Below are positions 52,686 to 63,690 of a stretch of DNA of 64,000 bases, piece after piece. A model generated the notes under the pieces. It saw nothing but the letters and a program-made list of their open reading frames with translations, was not told the DNA's origin and did not search any database. Numbering within the stretch: position 1 is the stretch's first letter; each line of letters opens with the position of its first letter. The stretch lies in assembly GCF_027409185.1 (NCBI RefSeq), contig NC_084469.1, forward strand, positions 83,611,918-83,675,917, written 5' to 3'. The stretch comes from Cynocephalus volans. Its lineage: Eukaryota; Chordata; Mammalia; Dermoptera; Cynocephalidae. A program made the translations under genes and the position numbers.

Positions 52686-53762
52686 GTGATAATCTCTTTT
52701 AATTGGTTTGTTTAGACCATTTGTATTTGATTAATTATTTATATATCGGGACTTAGATCTGCCATTTTATTGTGTGTTTTCTGTATGATCCCTCTCTTTT
52801 ATGTTCTGTTCCTTCTTTCCCCTTTTTGGCCCTCTTTTGGATTTTTTTGAACATTTCTTAGTATTATATTTTAATTTATCTTCTGTGGTTTTGACTCTAT
52901 CTCTTTGTATTGTTTTTTAGTGTTTTCTCTAGGGATTACTATAAACATAATTAACTTCTTATAGTTCACTTAAAAAAATCAATACTTTACCAATTCAAGT
53001 GGAATGTAGAAATATCACCATTTATATCCCTTTACTTTCTTCCCTTTATGTTCTAGTTGTCATATAAATTAGAAAACCCATCAGAGAATGTTGTAATTTT
53101 TGCTTACAACTATTATAGATATTTTTAGGAACTCAGGAGAGTAAACAAAGATCAAGAGGAGAACAATTCATCATATTTACCCAGATATTTATCATCTCTG
53201 TTATTCTTCCTTAATTACATTCCAAGTTTACATTTCCATCTGGAGAATTTTATTTTAGCATTCTTTAGAGCTGGTCTCCTAACAAATAATTCTCTTAATT
53301 TTCTTTCATCTGAGGATGTCTATTATACCTTAATTCATAATTTTTTTTTCTGGATGTAAAATTCTATGTTGACAGTTCTTTTATTTCAGCACATTAAAAA
53401 TGTGTCACCACTTCTAGCCTCCGTGGTTTCTGATGAGAAGTGTGCAGCCGTTCAAATAATTTTTCCCCTATATGAAATATGTTATATTTCTCTGGCTGTT
53501 TTCAGGAGACTTTTCTTTGTCTTTAGTTTTTATTTGTTTATGACGTGCCTGGGTGTAGATTCTTTGAATTTATTGTTTGGGTTTTGTTGAATTTCTTAAA
53601 TGTGTGAGTTGATGTTTTCACCAAATATGTGAAGTTTTTAACCATTTAAGTAATTTTTTTTTCTGCTCCACTTTTTTTTCCCTCTCCGAGACTCCAGTAA
53701 TCCAAGTGTTACACATGTTGGTATTGTGTCACAGATCCCAGAGGTTTTGTTCATTTATTTTA
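52686..53762 (-). mobile_element. L1/HAL1 region, minus strand (part 3)
   Basis: It continues after the SINE. TAGAGCTGGTCTCCTAACAA, GGATGTAAAATTCTATGTTG and CTAGCCTCCGTGGTTTCTGA are the reversed HAL1/L1 signature. Confidence 0.75.
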
Positions 53763-54450
53763 TTTTAATTAATGATTTCAGTTGAAAAAATTCCATACAT
53801 TTATGGTGTACAACATGATGTTTTAATATGTATACATTGTGGAATGGCTGAAATCAAGATAATGAACATATATGCTCAGTTGGTTAGAGTGTGGCCCTGT
53901 AACACCAAGGTCAAGGGTTTGTTTCCCCTTACCAACCATCCGCCAAAAAAAAAAAAAAAAAAGGCAATGAATGTATGCTTACTATGTACACTTACCATTT
54001 TTTTGTGAATAGAACACTTAAAATCTACTCTCTTAGCAATTTTCAGGTATACAATACATTGTTATTAACTATAGCCACCATGATGTACAATTGATCTGTT
54101 TATTTCTCCCGTGTAACTGAAATTTTGTGTCCTTTGACCAACATTTCCCTAATGCCCCTTCCTCCCACCATTCTACTCTCTGCTTCTATGAGTTCAATTC
54201 TTTTAGACTTTGTAAGAGCATACAGTATTTGCCTTTCTGTGCCTGTCTTATTTTCATGCAACATAATGTCAACCATGTTGTCACAAATGACAGGGTTTCT
54301 TTTTTCTTTAAAGACTGAGTAGCATTCCCTTGTGTGTATGTGCCACATTTTCTTCATCTGTTCGTGCATTGATAAACACCTAGGCTGATTCCCTATCTTT
54401 GCTATTATGAATAGTGCTGCAGTGAACATGGGAGTGTAGCTATCTCTTTG
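53763..54450 (-). mobile_element. L1 3' end, minus strand, with a nested SINE
   Basis: TTTATGGTGTACAACATGAT, CTACTCTCTTAGCAATTTTC and TGTAAGAGCATACAGTATTT are the reverse of an L1M 3' UTR and ORF2 end. It is a second element inserted next to the first. Confidence 0.85.
53873..53962 (+). mobile_element. 5'-truncated CYN-type SINE
   Basis: GCTCAGTTGGTTAGAGTGTG, CACCAAGGTCAAGGGTTTG, CCATCCGCC and an A tract of about 18. The first bases of the tRNA-like head are missing. Confidence 0.88.
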
Positions 54451-55850
54451 GCATTTTGATTTTCATTCCTTATTCCATTTACATTTAAAGTGATTGTTGA
54501 AATGGAAATATTTACTATTGCTATTTTGTTCATTGTTTTGTCTTTAGTTCCTCTTTTTCTCTCTTTTGTGTTTCATTGGCTTTTGTATTGTTAGGTTTCA
54601 TTTTCTTCTCTTTTTGTGTAACATCTATTGGTGTTTTCTTTGTGATTACCAAGGGGCTACATAAAATATCATATAGTTATAATAGTACATTTTAAGCTGA
54701 TAACTTCTCTTACATGCAAGAACTCTCTACTTTTATCTCTCCTCCTCCCACATTATAATGCTATTGATGTCATGATTTCTGTTATTTATTCTGTGTAGCC
54801 ATTAACATAATTTAGGTATATTTTGTTTTAATAATTTTCTGTTGTAACTTTTATAGTAGGATTACAATATACTTACCCACAAGTGTTACAGTAATTTTTT
54901 TTCACTTATATATTTACTGTTGCCAATGACTTTTATACTTTCTTTTGCTTTCCTGTTGTTGTTAGTGTCTTTTTGTTTCAAATTGAAGAACTCCCTTTAG
55001 TATTTCTTATTTATTGTCAGGAAGGTCTAGTGGTGATCAACTCCATTAGCTTTAGTTTAAACATCTGAGAAAGTCTTTATATAGATGGATAGGCTTGAAG
55101 AGTATAATATTCTTGGTTGTCAGTTTTCTATCTTACTCCCTTCTGTCCTGCAAGGTTTCTACTGGAAGTCTTATAGGGGTTCCCTTGTACACATCAAGTC
55201 ACTTTTCTCTTGCTGCTTTCAAAATTCCCTCTTCATCTTTACCTTTTGACAATTTAATTATAATGTGTGTTTATGTGGTTCTCTTTGGATTTCTCTTCTT
55301 TGACTTCCTTTGGGCTTCCTGGATCTAGATTTTTCTTTTCTTCCCCAGGCTTGGGAAGTTTTCAGCCATTATTTCTGTTAGTAAGCTTTCTGTCCCTTTC
55401 CCTCTCCCTTTTCCTTCTAGCACTCTGCTAATGCATAACTTGTTCTGCTTATTGCTGTCCTGTAAGCTATCTTTACTCTTTTCATTTTATTTTTCTTTTG
55501 CTCATCAGATTGGATGATTTCCAGTGACCTTTCTTCTGGTACACTGATCTTTTCTTCTGCTTGAGCTAATCTGGTGTTGAACCCCTCTATTGAGTTTTTT
55601 TAGTTTATTGTACTCATAGCTCTATGATTTGTTTGTACTTTTAATATTTTCTGTTTGTTGAAATTTTCAGTTTGTGCATTTTTCTCTTGACCTCAGTGAG
55701 CATCTTTACTACCATTCTTTGACTTCTTTATTTCATTAGGGTCTGTTTCTGGGAATTTATCTCATTCTTTTATTTGTAACATATTTCCCTGTTTCTTCAT
55801 TTTCTTTGACTTTCTGTGTTGGTTTCTGTGCATTAGATAAGACAACCGTC
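54451..55850 (-). mobile_element. HAL1/L1 ORF1-side region, minus strand
   Basis: AAGAACTCCCTTTAGTATTT, GTCTAGTGGTGATCAACTCC, TTGGGAAGTTTTCAGCCATT and CATTATTTCTGTTAGTAAGC form the collinear reverse of HAL1/L1 sequence leading into the 5' UTR at 55850-57055. Confidence 0.75.
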
Positions 55851-57055
55851 TCTCCCAGTTTTATCTGACTGGCCTCCCATGGCAGGTGGACCTCACTAAG
55901 CAGCCCTGCCAGAGATTCTAATACTAGGTACCTCTCAAATCTTTGTGCTTGTTCAAACAGCTGTCTTTGTTCTTAGTAGCCCCTAGGCGGTAAGAGTATG
56001 CCAAGTCCTGTCAGTGCCATGAGACAGGTGAGATAGAAGCAAGTTCTTCAAAATGAAGCTGAAAAAGTGATGGTGCTAGATGTGTATTACAGTTCTGTCT
56101 ATCCTCAGGGAGAAGCTGAGAGCTAGCATTTATCTTCCACTCACTCTGTCCTAAGCCTGGGAGAGGATCTGTGGCAAATGCCTGCAGTCTTGTTCAGACT
56201 GCACATTTTGAGTTTTGGGGGTTAGCTGCTGGAAGTGTACCCATTTAAAAAGTCACCTTTTTGTAGTCTAGGGAGACTTGGGAATGCAGAGCCTTGTCAA
56301 CTCCCAGAGGTAGGTGATTTAAGAACCAGTCCCTGGATGGGAACTGTTAAAGTTGGGGCATATGATGCATACACAAACTTTTCCCAGGAATATCTGCAGA
56401 TGTGGATTTATCACTGGAGTGGGCTGGGGAAAAGTGCAGAAAGTGCCCATCCTTCCTTTAACGTTTGCAGACGTCTACCACTGGCTCCCAGGTAATAGGC
56501 TAACCAGAAGCCCAACCCTCAGGCAGTAGCTGGAAAAGTGTGCAGACAAACTCCTGTCAAGGAGAAACTGGGAGCTGGGCCTTTTAGCTTGTTTTCTCTG
56601 GACTGGTCCTGGGGGGTACAGCTGCTGGAAGCGCTCACAGTCCTGTTGAAAATCACCTCTCTGTCCTCTGCTGTCCAGGGAAACCTGCATATGCCCAGTC
56701 CTTCCCATTTACAGAGCTGGGTGATTTCAGCAGCAAGCCCTCTGGGGGAACCATAGAAGTTGGGGTGCTTTGTGTATGGGCTAAACCCTTCACTCCTCAG
56801 GGAGAAGCTGGGAGTTAGGGAATTCTTCCCCATTGTAAGGTGCTGTGCCTGGGATGGGGTTTGTGCACAAGTGTGCCTCCACTTTTCCTACCTGTTTTGA
56901 TATGAATATTTTCTCAGTTGCTCAGTTTGTTGGAGTCTCTCAACTAGTGTCTGGCCTTCAGGGAATTGATTCATGTGTAGGTGTTTACTTGGTGTGTCCA
57001 TGGGAGGAGGTAAAGTCAGGAGCCTCCTATTCTGCCATATTGCTGATGTCTGTTG
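55850..57055 (-). mobile_element. L1 5' UTR with repeated segments, minus strand
   Basis: On the minus strand this begins GACATCAGCAATATGGCAGA at about 57050, an L1 5' start, and has higher G+C than its surroundings. Related segments recur within it: TCAGGGAGAAGCTGAGAGCT (56106), TCAAGGAGAAACTGGGAGCT (56557) and TCAGGGAGAAGCTGGGAGTT (56798), and the pair starting GCTGCTGGAAG at about 56227 and 56619. This suggests degenerate 5' UTR monomers. The open frames here are chance. Confidence 0.7.
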
Positions 57056-57545
57056 TAATCTTTTCTTATGATGTTTTTTGTCTGTCTTTATCAGGGTAAT
57101 ACTGGCCTCATAGAATGAATTAGGATGTATTCCCTTTTATTTTTTGGAAGAGTTTGAGTAGGATTGATGTTAATTCTTTAAAGATTTTATCAGTGAAGAC
57201 ATCTGGTCCTGGGACATTGTTGGGAAGTGTTTGATTTTTTTCTACTACTTCAGTTTAAGTAATTTGTGTGTTTCTAGGAATTTGTCTGTTTCGTCTAGGT
57301 TATTTAATTCATTGGCCTACAATTGTTCATAGTATTCTCTTATGATTCTTTTTATTTCTGTGTGGTCAATAGTAATGTCCTCACTTTCATTTCTCATTTT
57401 AGCTATTTGCATTTTCTCTTTTTCTTAGTCAATCTAGCTAAATGTCAATTTTGTTGATCTTTTCAAAGACCAACTTTTGGTTTCATCAGTCGTCTCTATT
57501 GTTTTTCTATTCTCTATTTTTAATTTATTTATCTCCAACTGGTAA
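57056..57545 (-). mobile_element. L1 ORF2 fragment, minus strand
   Basis: GGTAATACTGGCCTCATAGA, CATCTGGTCCTGGGACATTG and AGACCAACTTTTGGTTTCAT are the reversed L1 reverse-transcriptase region. Confidence 0.88.
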
Positions 57546-57850
57546 TTTTAAGGAACTCAATTCCAGAACGTCACCTTCTGTTTATTTTCTATAGCATCAT
57601 ATATGTTTTTTTCCTACTACCCCTTTCTCTACAGTCCTTCGTCCACCTGGCAAAAGAAAGTCATACCCTTTACTCATCTGAATCTTACTGTGGAGCACTT
57701 TCTGGAGCACAGAAACCTCCAGGATACCCCAAAACAAAACAAAAACAAAAAACCACAATTTGAAGTATTGCAGTACTTTATGTCATAATCTTACTGTAGA
57801 GATACCTCTTTTCTTTGTCTGATGCAAATATCTGTTGAGGGTAAAGCATT
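57546..57850. other. Nothing recognised
   Basis: A gap between repeats with an (AAAAC)n-like tract near 57731-57750. One 61-codon open frame has no known domain. Confidence 0.4.
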
Positions 57851-58165
57851 GTGTCAGTCAGGGTTCAACCAGAGAAACAGAACCAGTAGTAGGTAAGTAT
57901 TAAGATATTTTTATTGCAAAAAATAAGCTTATGCAATTGTGGAAGCTGATTAGGCAAGTCCAAAATTCATAGTGCAAGCTGTCAGGAAGGAAAGAGTGGA
58001 ACTCTCAGGCACAGGGTGAAGCTGCTGCTTACAGGTGGCATTTCTTTTTATAGTGGGGAAGCCCTCAGCTCTGTCCAGAAGACTTTTCAACTGGTTGAAT
58101 CAGGCTCACTCAGAATATCTAGGATAATCTTTAGAGTCAACTGATTATGGGCTTTTTATTACTTC
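57851..58165 (-). repeat. Old LTR-like repeat
   Basis: GTCAGGGTTCAACCAGAGAA, ACAGAACCAGTAGTAGG and GGAAGCTGATTAGGCAAGTC fit the reversed end of a widespread old mammalian LTR-type repeat. I do not assign the exact family. Confidence 0.5.
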
Positions 58166-58548
58166 TGAGAGATCCCGTGTCAGACTAACAGCAGACTTCT
58201 CAACAGAAGCTCTATAGGCCAGAAGAAAATGGGGTGATATATTCAAAATACTAAAAGAAAAAAACTGCCAGCCAAGAATACTATATATTCAGCAAGGCTG
58301 TCCTTCAGAAATGAGAGAGAAATAGTGTATTTTCCAGATAAACAAAAACTGTGGGAGTTCACCGCCACACAACTAGCCCTGCAAGAAATCCTCAAGGGAG
58401 TCCTCTGTCAGGAATCCAAACAACGATAGTCACTACCACGAATACACAAGAAAAAAGAAAACCCACTGGTAGAACAAAATGCAAACGAGAAAGAGAAAGA
58501 AACTAAATCTTACCACCACAAAAAACCATAATGACAATATAATTATGC
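58166..58548 (+). mobile_element. HAL1/L1 ORF1-downstream fragment
   Basis: It shares long matches with 32815-33095: AGAAAATGGGGTGA, CTGCCAGCCAAGAATACTAT, GCAAGGCTGTCCTTCAGAAA and CAAAAACTGTGGGAGTTCAC. The two copies are close in sequence, so this family was active comparatively late. Confidence 0.8.
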
Positions 58549-59085
58549 CCCTGCTTTATTTCTGATTTTAGTAATTTTGGTCTTTTTTTCTTGGTCAGTC
58601 TAAATAAAGGTTTGTAAATTTTGTTGACCTTTTTAAAGAATCGACTTTTGGTTTTGTTGATTTTCTCTTATTTTTTAATCCCCTATTTCATATATTTCTG
58701 TTGTAGTCTTTGTTATTTCTTACATATATTTGCTTTTTGTCTAGTTCACTCTTCTTTTTCTATTTTCTTAAGGTAGAAGTTTACATTGTTGACTTGAAAT
58801 TTTTCTTATTTTTAATACAGGTGTTTACAAGTATAAATTTTCCTCTAAGCACTGCATGAGCCCTGCATCTTATAAATTTTGATATGTTGAGCTTTGATTT
58901 TTATCTCAAAGTACTCTCTCATTTCCCTGTGGTTATTCTGTTTACCCATTTTTTTTTTTTTTTAGGAGAGTGTTGTTTAATTTCCATAGGTTTGCGAATT
59001 TTCTAAATTTCCTTCTATTGTGATCAGAGAACGTATTTTCTATGATCTTAGTCTTTTTAAATGTATTAAGACTTGTTTTGTGGCC
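58549..59085 (-). mobile_element. L1 ORF2 fragment, minus strand
   Basis: CTTGGTCAGTCTAAATAAAG, GAATCGACTTTTGGTTTTGT and GTGATCAGAGAACGTATTTT are the reversed L1 reverse-transcriptase region. Confidence 0.82.
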
Positions 59086-59890
59086 AAAAATACAATAAAA
59101 ATAAAACTAAAAAGTTGTGTAACAACCACCATTTCCAGAATTTTTTCATCATCCCCTACTGAAACTCTGTATCCATTAAATAATAACTCCCATTCCCTCC
59201 TCCCCGCAACCCTTCGTATCCTCTACTCTACTTTCTGTTTCTATGAATTTACCTATTCTAGGTACCTCATATAAATGGAATCATACATTTGTCTTTTAAT
59301 ATCTGGCTTACGTAGCATAATGTTTTTAAGGTTCATCTACATTGTAGCATGTATCAGAATTTCATTCCTTCTTAAGTTTGAATAATATTCCTGTGTATGT
59401 ATACACCACATTTTTTAATCCATTCATCTGTTGAACACTTAGGTTATTTTTCACCTTTTGGCTATTGTAAATAATGGTGCTATGAGCATGGGTGTACAAG
59501 TATCTGTTTGAGTCCTGATTTCAGTTCTTTTGGGTATGTACCTAGGAGTGGAATTTCTGGATCATATGATAATTCCATCTTTAACTTTTTGAGAAACCAC
59601 CAAATTGTTTTACGTAATGGTTGCACCATTTTACATTCCCACCAGCAATGTCCAGGGGTTCCAATTTCTCCACATCCTCATCAACACTTGTTATTTTCTG
59701 GTTTTTTTTGATAATAGCCAGTTTAATGGATGTGAAGTGGTATTTCATTGTGGTTTTGATCTGCATTTCTCTAATGAGTAGTGATACTGAACATCTTTTC
59801 ATGTGCTTATTGGTTATTTGCATATCTTTTCTGGAGAAATGTCTGCTGAAATCCTTTGCCCATTTTTGAATTGGGGTTTTTGTTTTTGGG
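59086..59890 (-). mobile_element. Old L1 3' region, minus strand
   Basis: CTACTCTACTTTCTGTTTCT, CTAGGTACCTCATATAAATG, TGGGTATGTACCTAGGAGTG and AGTGATACTGAACATCTTTT are the reversed L1 3' UTR and ORF2 C-terminal part. It resembles 6565-7360 and 33989-35000. Confidence 0.85.
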
Positions 59891-60192
59891 GGGAGTTATG
59901 TTTAATGTGCATATCTTTCTGCTCTCCAAGATATCTGGGATATTTTTGTATTCATTTTGATATTTTATATCTAACATATCAAGAAAATACTCCGTAGAAA
60001 ATTGTTTCATGTTTTCATAATTAATTGCCCATGTGATGGATCTTTCTTTGCAATAGATGAAGCAGATGATGATTCCAAGTTGCCTCCCATATATCTGGGC
60101 TGTTTTCAGAGTGTGCTCCTGTTTCTGTATGGCAAATTTCCAGAGAAGAATGGCTGACTAGACTAATGGGATGTGATATAGGGGTGAGATTC
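59891..60192. other. Nothing recognised
   Basis: Short stretch between an L1 and an LTR with no identifiable feature. Confidence 0.4.
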
Positions 60193-60602
60193 CCTGTTTT
60201 AGTCTGTTTCTGTTGCTTATAACAAAATAAGTGGAACTGAGTAATTTATAAGAAAATGAAATTTATTGCTTACAGTTTTGGAGGCTGGGAAATCCAAAGT
60301 CCAGGGAACACATCTCGTGAAGACCTTTGGTGGTGATTTCAGTGATGCAGCGTATCACATTGTGAAAATGGCAGAACAGAGAGAAAGAGACTGTCACATA
60401 CTCTCCTTTTAAAGCCCTCAAAACCATGACCGTGACCACCATTATTAACCTATTCATTAAGGCTTGGTCCTTAGAATCTAATCACCTCTTCAAGGCTCAC
60501 CTTTCAATTACCGTAATAGGATTTCCCTCCCTCAACAGTTACAATGGGTATTAAGCTTCACTACATAAAACTTGGGGGACACAATTCAATCCATGTCACT
60601 CC
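60193..60602 (-). repeat. MaLR/ERVL-type solo LTR, minus strand
   Basis: TTTTAGTCTGTTTCTGTTGC, GGAACTGAGTAATTTATAAG, CTTACAGTTTTGGAGGCTGG and CTTGGGGGACACAATTCAAT are in the same order as in the LTR at 50737-51180. Confidence 0.75.
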
Positions 60603-61062
60603 CCAAGGATCCAGTGATAGACCTGTTAAGCTTCACTTTTCTTTTGATTGGAAAATTTTAGATCTGTAGTGAAATACAAAACACAAACCAAACAATCCCC
60701 TTACTCCTTGGCATCTTGTTGCTAATTAGACCTGCAAATAAGAAATTCACTTTCTAAATTTCACATGTTTTCATTAAGAAAATTGCTGTAGCTTCAGCAG
60801 CAGCAGCTCTGACACAAGTTTGCCATGTGCCTCTTTTGTGTTGGGAGACATATGTATTTGGTGCCAGGTATACAGATAAATGTGACTCCTGCCCTTCATT
60901 AGGAAGCTCAAGGTTAAAAGTTTTAAGTGTGATTTTGAGATTGTGAAATATAAAACATCTTAAAAATGTAAAACCCATGTTTGTAACAAATTAAAAGAAT
61001 CAGTTGAACACATATGAGTACAGTTATTATATTGCAGTGCCAACATTTGAGTACGATTAAAA
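60603..61062. other. Nothing recognised
   Basis: No clear repeat or gene. The 74-codon minus-strand open frame at 60754-60978 has no known domain. Confidence 0.4.
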
Positions 61063-61240
61063 GGAAAGAAAAGAGCTACCATTTTTGGAGTGGTCACTAT
61101 GTCCCACGCACTGTTCCAAATAATTTCCATATATGATTGTGTTTAGTAATTACAAATCAGGAAAACGAAGCTCAAAGAGTTAGTTTAAAAAGTTGCAAAT
61201 GACAGAGTCTGCATACAAACCTAGGTCAGTGTGACTACAA
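61063..61240 (-). repeat. MIR SINE, minus strand
   Basis: GGTCACTATGTCCCACGCAC, TGTTCCAAATAATTTCC, AATCAGGAAAACGAAGCTCA and AGAGTCTGCATACAAACCTA are the reversed MIR 3' end to core. Confidence 0.8.
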
Positions 61241-61617
61241 TTTTGTAATAGAAGTATTGACAGCTTGTTAGATGGAGAAGAAGCGGGGAGATGCATTTCA
61301 AATAGCTTAATATTACTGTGACTGGCTAGGAAAGCAACATAGACATTATGTAGAAAATAGAGGATTTATGTAGATAGATCTTTTTTTTTTTTTAAACTGT
61401 GTTGCAAATGTTACATAAAAGTGCAGAGAACCAGTGCTCATTTTAACTTTCCTGATTGATGTAGATGTCTTCTCCATGTGTGTTGTAGGTTTTCTTATCA
61501 GATTCAAATTTCGGATTCAAATATTTTGTCCATATCTTGCCAACTTTGATCTCAATTGGTATGTTCTCCTCATTGTATGTCATTTGATCTCAATTGGTAT
61601 TCTCCTCAATTGGTATG

Positions 61618-61619
<2 letters not shown>

Positions 61620-61649
<30 letters not shown>

Positions 61650-62502
61650 ATTTTGTCGATATACATTGTAGCTGATTAATGCTCCCCATCACCAAAACCT
61701 CCCTCCCTTCTCCCTCCCCCCCCTCCCCCCCAACAATGTCCTTTCTGTTTGTTTGTTGTATCAACTTCAAATAATTGTGGTTGTTATATCTTCTTCCTCC
61801 CCACCCCCCGGTTTGTGTGTGTATGTGTGTATGTGTGTGTGTGAATTTATATATTAATTTTTAGCTCCCTCCAATAAGTGAGAACATGTGGTATTTCTCT
61901 TTCTGTGCCTGACTTGTTTCACTTAATATAATTCTCTCAAGGTCCATCCATGTTGTTGCAAATGGCAGTATTTCATTCGTTTTTATAGCTGAGTAGTATT
62001 CCATTGTGTAGATGTACCACATTTTCCGTATCCACTCATCTGATGATGGGCATTTGGGCTGGTTCCAACTCTTGGCTATTGTAAAGAGTGCTGCGATGAA
62101 CATTGGGGAACAGGTATACCTTCGACTTGATGATTTCCATTCCTCTGGGTATATTCCCAACAGTGGGATGGCTGGGTCGTATGGTAGATCTATTTGCAAT
62201 TGTTTCAGGAACCTCCATACCATTTTCCATAGAGGCTGCACCATTTTGCAGTCCCACCAACAATGTATGAGAGTTCCTTTTTCTCCGCAGCCTCGCCAGC
62301 ATTTATCGTTCATAGTCTTTTGGATTTTAGCCATCCTAACTGGGGTTAGATGGTATCTCAATGTGGTTTTGATTTGCATTTCCCGGATGCTGAGTGATGT
62401 TGAGCATTTTTTCATATGTCTGTTGGCCATTTGGATATCTTCCTTAGAGAAATGCCTACTTAGCTCTTTTGCCCATTTTTTAATTGGGTTGCTTGTTTTC
62501 TT
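61620..62502 (-). mobile_element. Young 5'-truncated L1 with open ORF2 C-terminus, minus strand
   Basis: The perfect duplication TCAATTGGTATGTT lies at 61606-61619 and 62503-62516. The minus strand has an open frame of 189 codons (62430-61861) that is the ORF2 C-terminal part, including the MEYYSAI and [18 protein letters not shown] end, followed by the 3' UTR and A tail. With an intact frame and perfect duplication it is one of the youngest L1s here. Confidence 0.93.
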
Positions 62503-62626
62503 TCAATTGGTATGTTACCACCTCGTCTTGAACAAAAATGTCATTTCAAAAGTCTTTCCTCAGAGTTCTTACCATGTCCTCATCTTTCTGCCTCTAAGTT
62601 TTGATGGCTTCCCTAAATCTGTCTTT

Positions 62627-62720
62627 TTTTGGTGGCTGGCTGGTGTGGGAATCCGACCTCTTGACTTTGGTGTTATCAGCACTAGCTCTAACCAAGTGGA
62701 CTAACCCGCCAGCCCACCTA
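62627..62720 (-). mobile_element. CYN-type SINE, minus strand
   Basis: A T tract, GGTGGCTGGCTGGTGTGGGA, TTGGTGTTATCAGCACTAGC and CCGCCAGCCCA at the end. A CTGTCTTT-type duplication is near 62619 and 62724. Confidence 0.85.
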
Positions 62721-63478
62721 CACCTGTCTTTAATAGATTCTACTTCATTTGAGGTTTGAAAGTCTCCAGTTAAATCTATTCCTGCCTGCATCATAGCCTT
62801 ACTCTCTTTTTTGGGTCTTGACAAACATACTTTTGGACCTTTTGTCTTCATCTGTGGGTTTGTCTTCCCACTCTATCTTTTTCAACTTATGGGAGTTCAC
62901 GGCCCCTCTGTCTAGGTTGAAGTCTAAGGATTGTCTTTAGAATCTCTGTCTTTCTGGACTGGTTTTCCACTTCTCGGGATGGAAAATCCAGTTGTTTCAA
63001 ACTGATAGAAATCTAGCCTTGGGACAATCAGTCAAGGCCAGTTTGGTAGGGCCAGAGTTCCATAGTACAAACATGGCTGCTGGGAGTCTACTGATGTAGA
63101 CTGTGTTAGGGGCATTCCTGGAAAAGGCAGAATGTTTGCTAGCCAGGAACTCACCCGAGAGATGCCTGCTACACTCCATAGACAAGGCATTGGAAGAAGT
63201 TATGATGTTCTTGTAAACAAGACAGAGAAACGTGAGCTGAATCCTGGAGAGTTGGGTTTGCTTGTAGGTAATCAAGCAACCAGACCCAAAGAGGGTAGAC
63301 TGATGTCAGCCTGGAGGCAGGTCACCAGTAGTGAGCTGAAGGGCTCTGTTCTCCTGGCCCTGATTTTAGAATTTCTCTCAATGATGCAGGTGAATTATTT
63401 CTAGAGTGCTGGTGTCCATATAAACAGAGGCTATAATCCTGGCTTCCTTGGTACTATCAGGCTACATTAAGGAAGTGG
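62721..63478. other. Nothing recognised
   Basis: About 750 bases without an identified repeat. Open frames of about 90 codons on each strand (62997-63275 minus, 63132-63404 plus) overlap each other and have no domain I recognise. It could be flank of the next gene or an unrecognised old repeat. Confidence 0.4.
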
Positions 63479-63483
63479 TACCT

Positions 63484-63580
63484 GTGGTTGGTTAGCTCAG
63501 TTGGTTAGAGTGTACCAAGGTCCAGGGTTGGATCCCTGCTCTGGCCAGTAGGAAAAAAAAAAAAAGAAAGAAAGAAAATA
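63484..63580 (+). mobile_element. CYN-type SINE, monomer
   Basis: GTGGTTGGTTAGCTCAGTTG, then GTTAGAGTG, GTTGGATCCCTGCTCTGGCC and an A tail with (AAAG)n. A TACCTGT duplication lies at 63479-63485 and 63586-63592. Confidence 0.85.
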
Positions 63581-63592
63581 GTACATACCTGT

Positions 63593-63690
63593 CTTTTTTT
63601 TTTTGCAGCTGGCTGATATGGGGGTCAGAACCCTTGACCTTGGTGTTCTAACACCATGCTCTAACCAACTGAGTTAACCAGCCAGCCCCA
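63593..63690 (-). mobile_element. CYN-type SINE, minus strand, tail to tail with the previous one
   Basis: A T tract then GCAGCTGGCTGATATGGGGG, CCCTTGACCTTGGTGTTCTA and CTGAGTTAACCAGCCAGCCC. It is in opposite orientation to the SINE at 63484-63580, only about a dozen bases away. Confidence 0.88.

Noticed and set aside
50737-60602. Possible endogenous retrovirus with coding genes
   Set aside because: Only solo LTR relics are seen. The intervening DNA is L1/HAL1 on the minus strand with no retroviral gene order.
62012-62704. 230-codon + strand open frame
   Set aside because: It is antisense to the young L1 ORF2 C-terminal region and runs on into a SINE.
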